Assembly (NCBI GenBank): GCA_963837325.1
Contig: CAWIMV010000002.1
Location: 620,001-684,000 of the forward strand
Direction: 5' to 3'
Length of the DNA stretch: 64,000 nucleotides
Source of the DNA: CAVQKZ01 sp963837325
GTDB lineage: Bacteria > Actinomycetota > Actinomycetes > Mycobacteriales > Jatrophihabitantaceae
Shown one piece after another: positions 41,691-50,168 of this stretch. Each line of letters starts with the position of its first letter. Within the stretch, counting starts at the first letter, position 1. Both the position numbers and the translations under genes were made by a program. Under the pieces are notes generated by a model, which saw nothing but the letters and a program-made list of their open reading frames with translations, was not told the DNA's origin and searched no databases.

Positions 41691-42644
41691 ATGAACCGCA
41701 AGACGATCGTTTTTGGTGCGGCGGTGACCGCGGCCGCGCTGGTGCTGTCCGCGTGCGGCAGTGACAGTTCGAAGAAGAACAAGACGAGCGGGGGTGCTTC
41801 CTCCGCGACCGTCGCAAGCAAGCTGCTGCTCGGCGGGCCGCCCGAGTTCCAGACCCGCCCTGACGGCGTCCCCGGCCTGAAGAAGAACTACGGAGTGGTG
41901 TTCCAGGGTTACAAGGTGCTCGACACCGGCGGCCCGCTCACCGTCACCGCGCTGAAGAACGGGCAGGTCGACGCGGCCGACCTCTTCACCACCGACCCGG
42001 CGATCAAGGCCAACAAGTTCGTCGTCCTCACCGACCCCAAGAGCGACTTCGGGGCCCAGAACGTGTTGCCGCTGATCAACAAGGCGAAGGCCTCCGCCGG
42101 GGTCAAGCAGGTGCTGAACTTCATCTCGACCAAGCTGACCACCGACGCCTTGATCGACCTGCGGACCAAGGTCGAGGTGAACAAGGAGGATCCGAACAAG
42201 GCCGCGCAGGAGTGGCTGGCCTCGATCGCAGGAGGCCTGCCCAACACCAAGCCGGCGGCCGGCGTCTCGCTCAAGGTCGGCTCAGCCAACTTCCCGGAGA
42301 ACGTCGTGCTCGCCGACATCTACGCCGTTGCGCTGCAGGGTGCGGGCGCGAAGGTCAGCACCCAGCTCAACATCGGCAGTCGCGAGAAGTACATCCCGGC
42401 GATCAAGGACGGCTCGATCGATCTCATCCCGGAGTACAACGGCACGCTGCTGCAGTACTTCGACAAGGGGGCGGCGGCGACGACGCCGAGTGCTGTGTAC
42501 GCGGCGCTGCAGAAGGCGACACCGCCGAACCTGCTGGTGCTGCCGCAGTCCGAGGCGCAGGACAGCGACGCGATCGTCGTGACGCAGGCGACGGCCTCGA
42601 AGTACAACCTGAAGTCCATCGCCGACCTGGCCAACAAGGCCTAG
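41691..42644 (+). CDS. OpuC-type binding lipoprotein with circularly permuted domains
   Basis: A 317-residue lipoprotein (lipobox VLSAC, Cys22; RBS GAGGAG). Canonical OpuC/ProX-class binding proteins begin after the signal with SANFPEN, continue through SREKYIPAIKDGSIDLIPEY and LKSIADLA, and then reach LGGPPEF, GVPGLKKNYG and ADLFTTDPAI. Here the order is reversed: LGGPPEF and ADLFTTDPAI come first (about 45-180), and VGSANFPENVVLADIYA with IDLIPEYNGTLLQYF comes second (about 197-312), ending in LKSIADLANKA. The last residues would join directly to the start of the mature protein, so this is a circular permutation at normal length. The ligand is probably a quaternary amine. Confidence 0.9.
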   Translation: MNRKTIVFGAAVTAAALVLSACGSDSSKKNKTSGGASSATVASKLLLGGPPEFQTRPDGVPGLKKNYGVVFQGYKVLDTGGPLTVTALKNGQVDAADLFTTDPAIKANKFVVLTDPKSDFGAQNVLPLINKAKASAGVKQVLNFISTKLTTDALIDLRTKVEVNKEDPNKAAQEWLASIAGGLPNTKPAAGVSLKVGSANFPENVVLADIYAVALQGAGAKVSTQLNIGSREKYIPAIKDGSIDLIPEYNGTLLQYFDKGAAATTPSAVYAALQKATPPNLLVLPQSEAQDSDAIVVTQATASKYNLKSIADLANKA

Positions 42645-42655
42645 GTATTCGATCG

Positions 42656-42690
42656 GCCCGGCCCGGGACCTACGCCGTCCCGGGCCGGGC
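42656..42690 (+). terminator. Terminator after the OpuC operon
   Basis: A perfect 14-bp GC stem: GCCCGGCCCGGGAC (42656-42669) and its complement (42677-42690), with a 7-base loop, 12 bp after the binding-protein stop codon. No T-run follows. It separates the transporter operon from the amidohydrolase operon. Confidence 0.72.
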
Positions 42691-42785
42691 GGGCTCCGTC
42701 CCGTGGCACCGACGGCGGAAGTGGGACGACTGAATTCGGATCAGAACCGCCCGACGAAGGTCATCCACGTGGCACGCTTAGCACC

Positions 42786-43988
42786 ATGGGGTTCGACGCG
42801 ATGTGGGCTGAGCTGTTCACAGTAGGTCGTGACCCTGCTACCAACGGTTACCGTCGCTTCGCTTGGACCCGGGTTGACCACGACCTGCGGGAGTGGTTCG
42901 CCGGGGCCGCCGCGGCCCGGGGCATGGACGTCACGGTCGACCGATGCGGGAACCAGTGGGCCTGGTGGGGCGATCCGGACGAAGTTCCAGGGGTCGTGAC
43001 CGGGAGCCACCTCGACTCCGTGCCGGACGGCGGGGCCTACGACGGACCGCTCGGGGTCATCTCCGCCTTCGCCGCCGTGGACGCGCTGCGTAATGAGCAC
43101 TTCACGCCGGTCCGCCCGGTCGGAATCGTCAACTTCTGCGATGAGGAAGGAGCCCGCTTCGGCGTGGCCTGCTCCGGATCCCGGCTGTTGACCGGCGCGC
43201 TGGAACCCGACAGCGCCCTGTCGCTGCGCGACGAGGAGGGGACGTCGATGGCCGAAGCGCTCCGGGCTGCGGGGCGGCCGGCCAGCCGCGCGGCCGACAT
43301 CGGGCGCGACGACGAGGCGCTGCGCCGGATCGCGACGTTCATCGAGCTGCACGTCGAGCAAGGCCGGCGGTTGGCCGACACCGAGGCCCCCGTCTGCGTC
43401 GCCAGCACGATCTGGCCGCACGGCCGGTTCCGGGCCGAACTGCCCGGCCAGGCCAACCACGCCGGCACCACCCGGCTGTCGGACCGCCGCGATCCCACGC
43501 TCGCCTACGCCCGGCTGATCCTCGCCGCCCGCGACTCGGCCCAGCGCCATGGGTCAGTCGCGACGTGCGGCAAGGTGCGCATCGAACCCAACGGCGTCAA
43601 CGCCATTCCGTCGCTGGTCACGGCGTGGGTCGACGTCCGCGGGCCCGCCGCCGACGAGGTTCGAGCCGTCGTCGCCCGACTGGCGTCGGTCGCCCGCGAG
43701 GCCGGCGGCACGTTCGACGAGGAGTCGTGGACCGACGCCACCGTCTTCGACGCCGACCTCCGCGCCCGCCTCGGCGCGACCCTGGGCCGGCCGCCGGTGC
43801 TCGCGACGGGCGCCGGGCATGATGCCGGGGTCCTGGCCAACAGCGGGATCCCGGCCGGGATGATCTTCGTCCGCAATCCCACCGGGGTCTCGCACTCGCC
43901 GGCCGAGTTCGCCGAGCATGACGACTGCCTGGCCGGCGTCGACGCGCTGACCGCGGTGCTGGCCGACCTCGCCGGAGTGAGTGCATGA
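42786..43988 (+). CDS. M20-family amidohydrolase (allantoate / N-carbamoyl amino acid type)
   Basis: A 400-residue binuclear metallohydrolase of the hydantoinase/carbamoylase group. Metal ligands are His and Asp of GSHLDSVPDGGAYDGPLG, the Glu pair of FCDEEGARFG, His of IELHVEQG and the C-terminal GVSHSPAEF; GQANHAGTT is the dimer-lid motif. It splits a C-N bond in an N-carbamoyl, N-formyl or ureido amino acid. Homologues annotated allantoate amidohydrolase often sit beside hutF in actinobacteria, so a role in formylglutamate or formimino-group processing is plausible. It overlaps the next gene by ATGA. Confidence 0.85.
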   Translation: MGFDAMWAELFTVGRDPATNGYRRFAWTRVDHDLREWFAGAAAARGMDVTVDRCGNQWAWWGDPDEVPGVVTGSHLDSVPDGGAYDGPLGVISAFAAVDALRNEHFTPVRPVGIVNFCDEEGARFGVACSGSRLLTGALEPDSALSLRDEEGTSMAEALRAAGRPASRAADIGRDDEALRRIATFIELHVEQGRRLADTEAPVCVASTIWPHGRFRAELPGQANHAGTTRLSDRRDPTLAYARLILAARDSAQRHGSVATCGKVRIEPNGVNAIPSLVTAWVDVRGPAADEVRAVVARLASVAREAGGTFDEESWTDATVFDADLRARLGATLGRPPVLATGAGHDAGVLANSGIPAGMIFVRNPTGVSHSPAEFAEHDDCLAGVDALTAVLADLAGVSA

Positions 43989-44566
43989 GCTTCACGGTCT
44001 TGTTCGTCTGCACCGGGAACATCTGCCGGTCTCCTATGGCCGAGCGGCTGTTCCAGGCTCGGACCGATCCGGCGGTGGGGGTGCGCGCCATCAGTGCCGG
44101 GACCCACGGCCTCACCGGCTGGGGGATGGACGACACGTCCGCCTTCGTGCTGCGCGAACTGGGCGGCGACGGCGAGGGGCACCAGGCCCAGCGGCTCAGC
44201 TCCGGGCTGGTCGCCGCAGCCGACCTGATCTTGACCGCCGAGACCGAGCACCGTACGGCGGTGGTGCGGGCCGATCGGCAGGCTACGCCCCGCGCGTTCA
44301 CGATGCGCGAGTTCGCCCGGCTCGGCGCCGACCTCGGTCCGCTCCGCGAGTGCGGTGCTGACCAGTTGCAGGCCCGGGTCGCGCAGGTGGCCGAACGGCG
44401 AGCGGGAGAGGCGCCGGCCGGACCGATGCGCGACGACATCGGCGATCCCTACGGCGCCGCCATCGAACTGGTCCGCGCCTGCGGCCTGCAGATTGCGACC
44501 TCGGTCGACGCCGACATTGCCGCGCTCGGTCTGGCGCGGGTGGCGGTCGCTGCTCCGGACGCATGA
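43985..44566 (+). CDS. Low-molecular-weight protein-tyrosine-phosphatase family protein
   Basis: A 193-residue phosphatase of the LMW-PTP/ArsC fold. The P-loop is Cys9-TGNIC-Arg15-Ser16 (VCTGNICRSPMAERLF), and the general-acid Asp-Pro lies in DDIGDPYGAA near the C-terminus. Family members act on protein phosphotyrosine, often in exopolysaccharide control. It overlaps the amidohydrolase gene upstream and the deiminase gene downstream by four bases each, so it is locked into a catabolic operon, an unusual place for such an enzyme. A few unusual insertions around 65-125 lengthen it over the standard ~150 residues. Confidence 0.88.
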   Translation: MSFTVLFVCTGNICRSPMAERLFQARTDPAVGVRAISAGTHGLTGWGMDDTSAFVLRELGGDGEGHQAQRLSSGLVAAADLILTAETEHRTAVVRADRQATPRAFTMREFARLGADLGPLRECGADQLQARVAQVAERRAGEAPAGPMRDDIGDPYGAAIELVRACGLQIATSVDADIAALGLARVAVAAPDA

Positions 44567-45888
44567 ACGCGGGTTACTTCGCGCCGCACGCCTGGCTGCG
44601 CGACGGTATCGCCGAGGACGTCCGCATCACCGTCGCCGATGGCCGATTCGTGGCCGTCGAACCGGGTCAATCAGCCCGGCCGGGAGACCGAGCGCTGTCC
44701 GGGTTGACGCTGCCGGGCTTCGCGAACACGCACAGCCACGCGTTCCACCGCGCGCTGCGGGGCCGGACGCACAGCGACGGCGGGACGTTCTGGAGCTGGC
44801 GTGAGCGGATGTATGCCGTGGCCGCCCGCCTGGACCCGGACAGTTACCTGGCGCTGGCCCGGGCGACGTACGCGGAAATGGCGCTGGCCGGGGTGAGCAG
44901 CGTCGGGGAGTTCCACTACCTCCACCACGCCCCCGGCGGCGCACGCTACGCCGACCCCAACGCCATGGGTCAGGCCCTGATGCAGGCCGCGGCCGAGGCG
45001 GGCATCCGGCTCACGCTGCTCGACGCCTGCTACCTCACGGGCGGACTGGGCCCGGACGGCTCTGTGCCGCTGCGCGCCGAGCAAGCCCGCTTCGGTGACG
45101 GCGACGCCGACGCTTGGGCGGCGCGGGCCGACGCGCTCAAGCAGGGCCCGCACGTGCGCGTTGGTGCCGCGATCCACTCGGTCCGCGCGGTGCCTCCGGA
45201 GCAGTTGCCGACCGTCGTTGCCGCGGCCCGCGGTCGGCGGCTGCACGTCCACGTATCCGAGCAACCGGCCGAGAATTACCAGTGCCAGCAGGCGTACGGC
45301 CACACGCCCACCGCCGTGCTGGGCGGGGCCGGCGTGCTCGGGCCGCTGACCAGCGCCGTCCACGCGACGCACGTGACCCGCTCGGACATCGCCGCGCTCG
45401 GCGGTTCCGGCACGTCCGTCAGCATCTGCCCGACGACCGAACGCGACCTGGCCGACGGCATTGGACCGTCGCGGGCGCTCAAGGACGCCGGCTCGCCGGT
45501 CACCCTCGGCAGCGACCAGCACGCTGTCATCGACATGTTGAGCGAGGCCCGCGCCCTGGAGATGGACGAGCGGCTGGCGAGCATGCAGCGGGGACGCTTC
45601 GACCTCGACGAGCTGGTGTCGGCGTTGACCGCGGACGGGCAGCGCAGCTTGGATTGGCTGGATGCCGGGCGTATCGAAGTCGGTGCCCGGGCCGATCTGA
45701 CTACCGTTCGGCTCGACACCCCGCGGACGGCCGGCGGCGAGCCGCGGCAGGCGATCCTGGCCGCAACCGCCTCGGACGTCGACACCGTCGTCGTCGACGG
45801 ACGGATCATCGTCGATGGCGGGCGTCACCAGCTCGGCGACGTCGGGCAGCTGCTTGCCGCCGCGATCGGCCCGCTCTGGACGCCGTGA
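44563..45888 (+). CDS. hutF: Formimidoylglutamate deiminase-like amidohydrolase (HutF type)
   Basis: A 441-residue amidohydrolase-superfamily protein. The metal site opens with LPGFANTHSHAFHRALRGR, followed by TFWSWRERMYAVAARLDPDSY (HutF-typical), HVHVSEQPAENYQC-like sequence and SDQHAVIDMLSEARALEM. HutF converts N-formimino-L-glutamate to N-formyl-L-glutamate and ammonia in histidine degradation. Histidine genes hutU and hutI are not in the window. The gene order amidohydrolase-phosphatase-HutF with four-base overlaps suggests one operon feeding glutamate production. Confidence 0.87.
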   Translation: MNAGYFAPHAWLRDGIAEDVRITVADGRFVAVEPGQSARPGDRALSGLTLPGFANTHSHAFHRALRGRTHSDGGTFWSWRERMYAVAARLDPDSYLALARATYAEMALAGVSSVGEFHYLHHAPGGARYADPNAMGQALMQAAAEAGIRLTLLDACYLTGGLGPDGSVPLRAEQARFGDGDADAWAARADALKQGPHVRVGAAIHSVRAVPPEQLPTVVAAARGRRLHVHVSEQPAENYQCQQAYGHTPTAVLGGAGVLGPLTSAVHATHVTRSDIAALGGSGTSVSICPTTERDLADGIGPSRALKDAGSPVTLGSDQHAVIDMLSEARALEMDERLASMQRGRFDLDELVSALTADGQRSLDWLDAGRIEVGARADLTTVRLDTPRTAGGEPRQAILAATASDVDTVVVDGRIIVDGGRHQLGDVGQLLAAAIGPLWTP

Positions 45889-45890
45889 CG

Positions 45891-46628
45891 TCAGCGGTTG
45901 AACACGCCGCCCAAGCCGCCGGCGATCCCGCCGAGGCCCTCGCGGGGTTGCTGTCCGGGCGCGACTTCGCCGACCCACTGCGCGAACGCCTCTGGGTTGC
46001 GGGTCTGGAGCAGCACCCGGCCCGGCCCGTAGAAGTCGAAGACCCAGCCTTCGCCGGACTTCATCGACTGGATGGACCGGCCTTCCACGGCTCGGCGCAT
46101 CCGGAACTGGATGGCCAGGTCGTAGGCCACGACGTGGCCGGTGTCGATCGTGACCTGCTCGCCCGCCTCGAGGTCCATGATGTCGACGGCGCCGTAGATG
46201 CTGACCAGCGCCTCGCCCTGCCCGCTCGCGCGGAAGCCGAAGCCGCCTTCGCCGCCGAACAGGTTGGCCATGCCACCCCACTGGGAGTCGACCTGCACAC
46301 CGTGGGAGTTCGCGATCCAGCTGCCCTTGCGGAGGAAGAACGGCCGGTCCGGCGTGACGTCGATCGAGACGGTGTCCCCGGGCAGCACGCCGGCGACGTC
46401 GACCCAGCCACCCTGCTGGGGCGCCGTGTAGGTCGTCACGAAGAACGAGCCGCCGCTCAGCACGCTGCGCTTCAGGCCGGCCATGACGCCGCCCTCGGCC
46501 TTGGCGGTGAGGGTGACGCCCGCACTCATCGCGATCATTGCCCCGCCTTCGACCCGCAGCGGTTCGCCTGGCGCGAGTACACAACGGGCGACGGTGAACG
46601 ATGGGTTGTGGCGAAGCTGAACCTGCAT
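45891..46628 (-). CDS. AIM24-family protein
   Basis: A 245-residue protein of the AIM24 (TIGR00266) family, a beta-rich trimeric fold: FTVARCVLAPGEPLRVEGGAM, GGWVDVAGVLPGDTVSID, SWIANSHGVQVDSQWGGM and AVDIMDLEAGEQVTIDTGHVVAY. Yeast AIM24 is mitochondrial, and bacterial members are poorly understood. ATG 46628 has AGGAG at the right distance; the longer frame is not plausible. It is convergent with hutF (2-bp gap) and divergent from the paralogous membrane proteins. Confidence 0.87.
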   Translation of the reverse strand: MQVQLRHNPSFTVARCVLAPGEPLRVEGGAMIAMSAGVTLTAKAEGGVMAGLKRSVLSGGSFFVTTYTAPQQGGWVDVAGVLPGDTVSIDVTPDRPFFLRKGSWIANSHGVQVDSQWGGMANLFGGEGGFGFRASGQGEALVSIYGAVDIMDLEAGEQVTIDTGHVVAYDLAIQFRMRRAVEGRSIQSMKSGEGWVFDFYGPGRVLLQTRNPEAFAQWVGEVAPGQQPREGLGGIAGGLGGVFNR

Positions 46629-46725
46629 GGCAACTCCTGAGACTTTGCCGCACGATACGAGGGACCATATCCCTCGCCGCCGCCCCTGATCGGGTCGGCC
46701 ACGACGACCGGCAGGATATCGACCG

Positions 46726-48315
46726 ATGACGGCGATGGCCGATGCTGTGCGTGGCGACATGTCGCCACGGCGCCTCGGCTTCGCCCGACGGTTCACCTCA
46801 CCCGCCGTGTCCCCCACCCTCCTTGCGGTAGCCGGTGCGCTCGCGTTCTTAATCGTGCATCCGGCGGTCGGAGATCTCTGGGCGGCTCGTGCCCGCCAGT
46901 CGGCTGCGTCCCACGGCGTCGGGCTGACGTATTGGTTCTCCTGGTTCGGCGGCGGCTCGACGCCCGGCAATTACTCCGTGCTGACGCCTTATCTGTCAGT
47001 GTTGTTCGGGGCGCCCCTGCTCGGTGCCCTGGCCACCGTAGCCATCACGCCGCTGTGCTGGCGGCTGGTTCAGGGCACCAACCACGCGGCGGCCGCGACC
47101 TGGACGGCGACCATCGTCACCGCGTGCAGCCTGTGGAGCGGGCGGATCCCGTTCGCGGTGGGTACCGCCATCTCCGTCGCCGCGCTCATCGCGGTGCGTG
47201 ATCGCCGTCCCCGGGCCGCCGCACTCGGCACCGTGCTGGCCGTGCTCACCTCGCCGGTCTCGGGGGCGTTCATCGCCTTCGGCCTGATCGGGACGTTGCT
47301 GACCGACCGCTCGTACCGACTTATCAGCGCCACCGCGATCGGCGCCGCCGGGCTCTCGCTCGGCTTCGTCGCGCTGCTGTACGGCACGCCCGGCCCGCAG
47401 GGATTCCGAGCGTGGGACGCGGGACTCGTGGGGATCGCCCTGCTCATGTTCCTGCTGGCGCGCCCACCGAAGTCCCTCGCCGTCGTCGTGCTGCTGGCAC
47501 TGGCCACCTGCCCGCTGCTCGTGGTGATCCCGAACGGAATGGGTTCGAACTTCGAGCGACTGGTGTGGATCTGCCTGCCGGTGGCCGTCGTGGCGACCGC
47601 CGGCGTCCGGTTGCCACTGGCCCTGCTCACCACGGCGCTCGCGGTCGGGTCGGGCGTACGCGGCACGGTCACAGACGTGCGGATCGCCGAGGAGCCGTCG
47701 GCCGCGGTGTCCTACTACTCGTCCCTCATCGCTGAGTTGGACACCCTGCCGGATATGAACGCCTATCGCCTCGAGGTGGTCAACGACGGCACCCACACCG
47801 CCGCGTACGCGCTGCTCAACCACGCTGCGCTGGCCCGCGGTTACGAGACGCAGGCCGACAATGCGCTCAATCCGGTGCTCTCGTCCAAGTCCGCGCTCAA
47901 CCCGGTGAGCTACCACGTCTGGCTCGAAAACAACGCCGTCGGCTACGTGGCGCTGCCCACGGTCGCGGTGCACGTCAACCCCGAGTACCACCTGGTCTCC
48001 ACGGTCGCGCTTCCGTACCTGACGGCGATCTGGTCGGACTCCTCGTGGACGCTGATGCGGGTGAGCCGGCCCGATCCCATCGTGGCGGCGCCGGCGCGGA
48101 TGCTAGACGCCGACCAGTCCAACATCGAGATCGACATGCCCCGCGTCGGACAGACCCACCTCCGGGTGCGCTGGTCGCCGTACCTGCGGGCCGACGGGCC
48201 CGACGACGCGCCCCCTGCGATGCTGGCCGACGACGGGTACGGCTGGACAGTGCTCATCGCACCGCGCCCCGGCCGATACGTCCTGCACGGTTCGACAACG
48301 GGTCTGCGCGGCTGA
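46726..48315 (+). CDS. Polytopic membrane protein of unknown function, paralogue A
   Basis: A 529-residue protein with about 10-11 hydrophobic helices in the first 330 residues and a soluble C-terminal part of about 200 residues with aromatic and acidic residues (YRLEVVNDGTHTAAYALL, NNAVGYVALPTVAV, TLLMRVSRPDPI-like end). A conserved extracytoplasmic loop reads GVGLTYWFSWFGGGSTPGNY. The layout resembles GT-C-type or YfhO-like membrane enzymes, but no catalytic motif is certain. Start ATG 46726 has AGGATA upstream. A close paralogue follows in tandem 44 bp downstream. Confidence 0.75.
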   Translation: MTAMADAVRGDMSPRRLGFARRFTSPAVSPTLLAVAGALAFLIVHPAVGDLWAARARQSAASHGVGLTYWFSWFGGGSTPGNYSVLTPYLSVLFGAPLLGALATVAITPLCWRLVQGTNHAAAATWTATIVTACSLWSGRIPFAVGTAISVAALIAVRDRRPRAAALGTVLAVLTSPVSGAFIAFGLIGTLLTDRSYRLISATAIGAAGLSLGFVALLYGTPGPQGFRAWDAGLVGIALLMFLLARPPKSLAVVVLLALATCPLLVVIPNGMGSNFERLVWICLPVAVVATAGVRLPLALLTTALAVGSGVRGTVTDVRIAEEPSAAVSYYSSLIAELDTLPDMNAYRLEVVNDGTHTAAYALLNHAALARGYETQADNALNPVLSSKSALNPVSYHVWLENNAVGYVALPTVAVHVNPEYHLVSTVALPYLTAIWSDSSWTLMRVSRPDPIVAAPARMLDADQSNIEIDMPRVGQTHLRVRWSPYLRADGPDDAPPAMLADDGYGWTVLIAPRPGRYVLHGSTTGLRG

Positions 48316-48359
48316 ATAACAGGAGGCCCACAGCTGCTGCCTATGGGACCATCGACGGT

Positions 48360-49970
48360 GTGGCGGCCGTGCTCGAACGATCTCTGGAGCGGCTGAACTC
48401 TGGCCCGCACCGGGCGCCGTCCTGGTGGCGCTGGTCGCTGCTAGCGCCGCTGCTCGGCGTGCTGAATGCGGTCGCGTTCCTGATCATCCGCCCCGGCGTC
48501 AATGACCTGTGGGCGGCCCGTGCCCGGGCGAGCGCCGCCGGGCATGGTGTCGGGCTGACGTACTGGTTCTCCTGGTTCGGCGGCGGCTCGACGCCCGGCA
48601 ACTATTCGGTGCTGAGCCCCTACCTGTCGGCCTGGCTGACGCCGGAACTGGTCGGCGCCCTGGCCGCTGTGGCTATCACGCCGCTGGCCGCGCTGCTGCT
48701 GAAAGACACCCGCTACCGCCTCGCCGGGGTGGCGACCGCGACGGCAGCGGCCGGCATCAACCTGTGGAGCGGCCGGATCCCGTTCATCCTCGGCGCCGCC
48801 TTTGCGGTAGCGGCGCTGCTGGGCGTACGCGCGCAACGTCGGGTGCCCGCGGTCGTGCTCACGCTGTTGTCCGTCTTCTCCTCGCCTGTCACGGGCGCGT
48901 TCCTCGCCCTCGGCATGGTCGGGACGTTCATTGAGAGCAAGGACTACCGGCGGATCAGCGCGATCACGATCGCCAGCGTGGTGGTTGGCCTGGGGGTCGT
49001 GGGCTTGGCGTTCGGCTCACCCGGTCCGGAGCACTTCTCGTACGGGCTGTGCGCCGAGACGCTGGCCGGGCTGGTGCTGTTCTTGTTCGCCGGGCCGCCC
49101 GCTTACCTGCGCACCGTGATCTACCTGTCGATGTTCACGGCCGTCGTGCTCAGCGTCGTGCCGAACGGAATGGGCTCGAACTTTGCCCGACTGGCGTGGT
49201 TCTGCCTCCCGGTGGCGGTCGTGGCCACGAGCAACCGCCCGCTGCGCACGGCCCTACTGGCCAGCGTCCCCATGGTGGTCATCGGGGCGACGGGCACCGT
49301 CGACGACCTCCACGACGCCAGCCGGCCGGTGTCCCGGAACAATTACTACACCGCGCTGGCCGGCGAGCTGGATCGGCTGCACGGCCTGGCCAACTACCGG
49401 GTCGAGATCGTCACCAAGGGCGCCCATGCCGCCTACGCCGCGCTACTCGACCACGCCATGCTGGCTCGCGGGTGGGAGACGCAGGAGGACAACGCGCTCA
49501 ATAAGACGCTGCAGGACGCGGCGTTGAACGCGACGTCCTACAAGGTCTGGCTGGACAACAACTCCGTCGGCTATGTCGCGGTGCCGACCACGGCGTCGGA
49601 GGATGCGCCGGAGTACGACCTGGTTGCCGACGGCAAGCTCAAGTACCTGACCAAGGTGTGGTCTGGTGGGAACTGGGTGCTGTACCGCGTCACCGATCCC
49701 ACGCCGATCGTCGCCCCGCCGCAGCGGGTGCTCGAGTACAGCCAGTCGCACTTGACGATCCGGGTGCCGTGCACCTGCACCTTCAACATCCGGGTGCGGT
49801 GGTCGAAGTTCCTGCGGGCCGATCCGGCCAATACGGCCGGTAGCGGCGGCAGCACCGGCGGGCCGGCGAGGGCGACGGTCGCCGACGACGGGTATGGCTA
49901 CACCAGCATCACCACGACCGCCCCAGGCGAGTACGTCCTGCGGGGCAGCGTCACCAAGCTGTTCCACTGA
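48360..49970 (+). CDS. Polytopic membrane protein of unknown function, paralogue B
   Basis: A 536-residue tandem paralogue of the preceding gene: the same helix pattern, the identical loop GVGLTYWFSWFGGGSTPGNY, the shared PNGMGSNFxRL motif after the helices, and the soluble tail (HAMLARGWETQEDNALNKTL). Differences include a longer N-terminus and a Gly/Ser insertion near the end (GSGGSTGGPAR). GTG 48360 is the first in-frame start after the upstream stop; an AGGAGG at 48321 is too far away, so the start is uncertain. Function unknown; an envelope sugar or lipid role is a guess. Confidence 0.72.
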   Translation: MAAVLERSLERLNSGPHRAPSWWRWSLLAPLLGVLNAVAFLIIRPGVNDLWAARARASAAGHGVGLTYWFSWFGGGSTPGNYSVLSPYLSAWLTPELVGALAAVAITPLAALLLKDTRYRLAGVATATAAAGINLWSGRIPFILGAAFAVAALLGVRAQRRVPAVVLTLLSVFSSPVTGAFLALGMVGTFIESKDYRRISAITIASVVVGLGVVGLAFGSPGPEHFSYGLCAETLAGLVLFLFAGPPAYLRTVIYLSMFTAVVLSVVPNGMGSNFARLAWFCLPVAVVATSNRPLRTALLASVPMVVIGATGTVDDLHDASRPVSRNNYYTALAGELDRLHGLANYRVEIVTKGAHAAYAALLDHAMLARGWETQEDNALNKTLQDAALNATSYKVWLDNNSVGYVAVPTTASEDAPEYDLVADGKLKYLTKVWSGGNWVLYRVTDPTPIVAPPQRVLEYSQSHLTIRVPCTCTFNIRVRWSKFLRADPANTAGSGGSTGGPARATVADDGYGYTSITTTAPGEYVLRGSVTKLFH

Positions 49971-49974
49971 TTCC

Positions 49975-50028
49975 CCCGAATGGGCAACTTCTGGCGGTCT
50001 TACGGCGCCAAAAGTTTGCCCCATCGGG
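49975..50028. terminator. Imperfect long hairpin after paralogue B
   Basis: CCCGAATGGGCAACTTCTGGCG (split by few mismatches) pairs with CGCCAAAAGTTTGCCCCATCGGG across a short loop, 4 bp after the stop codon. It probably ends the paralogue transcript ahead of the dnaK promoter. Confidence 0.6.
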
Positions 50029-50073
50029 ACTGTCGGACCGTTGGTGTGAGCCAGGTCACACCGGATTCGGGAA

Positions 50074-50104
50074 GTTGAGCGGGGTCGGCTCAGTTCTTTT
50101 GACA
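50074..50104 (+). promoter_or_regulatory. HAIR-like HspR operator and -35 of the dnaK operon
   Basis: GTTGAGC-N7-GCTCAGT at 50074-50094 matches the spacing and most bases of the HspR operator HAIR (CTTGAGT-N7-ACTCAAG). TTGACA follows at 50099-50104, with a weak CACGAT 18 bp later. HspR bound here would cover the polymerase site. hspR is the fourth gene of this operon, giving autoregulation. Confidence 0.62.
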
Positions 50105-50168
50105 GAAGCCCACGCCGGCGAGCACGATGCTGGCGGTTGTCCAGTTCAGATTAACGAAGGAGCCATCC

